32,861 nt of DNA, from the NCBI GenBank assembly GCA_018524725.1, contig JAEUWP010000566.1, positions 1 through 32,861 on the forward strand, written 5' to 3'. Origin of the DNA: Podaxis mareebaensis (taxonomy: Eukaryota > Basidiomycota > Agaricomycetes > Agaricales > Agaricaceae). How positions within the stretch are numbered: position 1 is the stretch's first letter; each line of letters begins with the position of its first letter. The notes under the pieces are model-generated. The model was not told where the DNA came from. It made no database searches and saw nothing but the letters and a program-made list of their open reading frames with translations. Positions 31,560 through 32,861 of the stretch are shown in pieces. The translations under genes were made by a program, and so were the position numbers.

Positions 31560-32861
31560 GGAATACAGTTCTGATATCTAATTTTTGTTCCTCTTTATTG
31601 TAGTAGTAGGTGGTAGTTGGATTTTGTGTAGCATTCACGTTTCTTTCTACCAGAGGAGGTAACTGAACATCTGATTGTCCAATTAATGGATTTTGTCATT
31701 GTCACTGTCCTAGAATTGTGCCATTCTTTGTGAAGTGACAATATTTTTTGATTGTAGTTGCCAGTAATCATCTAGTGGGTATGTGATGTGGTGAGGGGGC
31801 AACAGGTGAATGAGGTTGGTTTTTATACTTCCAGCTGAAGTGTCTGTTCCCATTACAAAACCTGCAGGAGTACCTCAGGCATTGATATGCCAGGTGTCCT
31901 ACTGATCTACACTTCCAACACCCATTTTTGTATGCCCATTGAAGCGATATAGGGAGTAGGGCAACTTTATCGAGTGGAAGGGTTCAGTTGATGATCTTTT
32001 GTTCCCAGTTGGTTATATCACTAATTGGATTATCACTTTTTCAAAGTTTGTCGATTACATGATAGAGAGAGGGGTAGAGGGAGATGTCAGGTTGTTGTTG
32101 GGGATGTAATCTTTCTTCTGTGAATAATCCCTCATTGATGAAGGGGTCAGTTCGATATGTGAAGTCAAATGGTCTTCCTTGGAGTAGTTCTGGAAGGGGT
32201 GTCAGTTCTCGAATGGATGGATTGGGAGTAGATGTAGGGTCCACAATTTTGGGAATAGTTTGTGGTGATATGTCTCATAGGTATGCAAGTGCAAGTGTCA
32301 CCATTTGTTTTGCAAAACAAATTCGATATTTGTCACGATGTTCAGAGGGGGTGTTGTATTCAGGGTTCTGAATATGGGTTGTGGTGTTGTGGAGGTCAAT
32401 CCACTATTTGTGACCCTTGGAGGGTGGTTTGATCTCAGGAGAGGTGATCAGAATGATCCATGGAGCTAGAGGGTGATTCAGGGAAAGCGAATCAGGAGAA
32501 AGAAGGGTAGCCAGATCAATTTCAATGCAGAGGTTGTTGCTCATAATATCAAGTATGATAGATGGATAAATTTTAGCTAGCCTCATGCTGGATCAAACAC
32601 AGTTGGTTGTATATATTTGTTTTCTTACTAATCAACTACTCTGCTATAGTTAGACTAGTAACTGTTCTGTTTTATCTAATCAACTACTTGGCTTGTAGCT
32701 AATTAGTAATACTTCTAGTAATGTCCTTTACCATCTATGTTGTAGATAGCCTCATCGTCAAAGTCAAATTCGAAATCAGCATCATAATCATCTGATAAGT
32801 AGGCATATCTGGTTGAAGACAAGAAAGGATATTGTTTGTTACTGGAAGTTCTGGCAAATGT
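31560..32861 (-). pseudogene. Gag-like coding region with CCHC zinc knuckles, partial (runs off window)
   Basis: Minus strand from the window end: SSTRYAYLSDDYDADFEFDF acidic start region, MRLAKIYPSIILDIMSNNLC, APWIILITSPEIKPPSKGHK, a stop, RDKYRICFAKQMVTLALAYL, PSIRELTPLPELLQGRPFDF, PQQQPDISLYPSLYHVIDKL, a stop, then ALLPISLQWAYKNG and CWKCRSVGHLAYQC (31950-31909). That last string is a perfect CX2CX4HX4C knuckle. A second knuckle, CRFCNGNRHFSWKY, has Tyr for the last Cys. Nucleocapsid-type knuckles belong to Gag, which packages retrotransposon RNA. Several TGA/TAG stops break the frame. After the knuckles only about 400 nt of tail precede the polypurine tract and LTR2, leaving no room for pol. 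Confidence 0.65.

Noticed and set aside
1..32861. tRNA, rRNA or CRISPR features
   Set aside because: No cloverleaf with a GGTTCGAAT-type T loop, no rRNA-like stretch and no regularly spaced direct repeats were seen.

Overview
The window looks like a basidiomycete fungus, most likely an Agaricomycete. Genes are split by short introns of about 46-80 nt with GT..AG ends. The gene families fit fungi: GH71 alpha-1,3-glucanase, fungal HNH_2-type nuclease proteins, AIG1-like GTPase, SPT small subunit and mitochondrial uS4m. The degenerate Plavaka-type transposase is typical of mushroom genomes. All identifications are by eye, without database searches.

Layout. Positions 1-1500 hold a decayed copy of the 3' end of the large membrane-protein gene at 4896-7874, then a relic LINE 3' tail split by a TIR/MITE-like element whose empty site can be read. 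Positions 2916-3837 (-) hold an AIG1-like GTPase with Ile in place of the P-loop Lys. Positions 4896-13331 are ordinary euchromatin: a 954-aa membrane protein with a long disordered N-terminus, mitoribosomal protein uS4m/NAM9, a serine palmitoyltransferase small-subunit-like protein and an F-box-like protein, all on +.

Positions 13489-20917 are a head-to-tail tandem duplication with a period near 4.6 kb. Each unit has an intact HNH nuclease gene (+) and a convergent GH71 gene (-). GH71 copy A is full length but carries two nonsense codons; copy B is cut off at 20917. Both GH71 copies have Gly where the catalytic-type DXXE Asp is expected. A C-terminal gene fragment at 17555-18032 ends exactly at the unit junction.

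At 20917/20918 the sequence changes abruptly to a nearly CpG-free block that runs to 30849. It contains, on the minus strand, a possible GATA-finger remnant, a decayed Pcl/Pho80-like cyclin gene, an unidentified Pro/Gln-rich degenerate coding region and a Plavaka-type transposase pseudogene. Into these went a solo LTR (22837-23494, 5-bp target duplication) and a 5'-truncated LINE (28664-30419, 15-bp target duplication). From 30850 CpGs return, with a younger LTR of the same family in opposite orientation next to a gag-like CCHC coding region that runs off the window end. The order of events can be read: cyclin/Plavaka block, decay with LTR1 and LINE insertions, then the LTR2-gag element. The most unusual feature is a transposon-rich block carrying host-type regulatory genes beside a Plavaka transposase and breaking the second copy of a tandem duplication.
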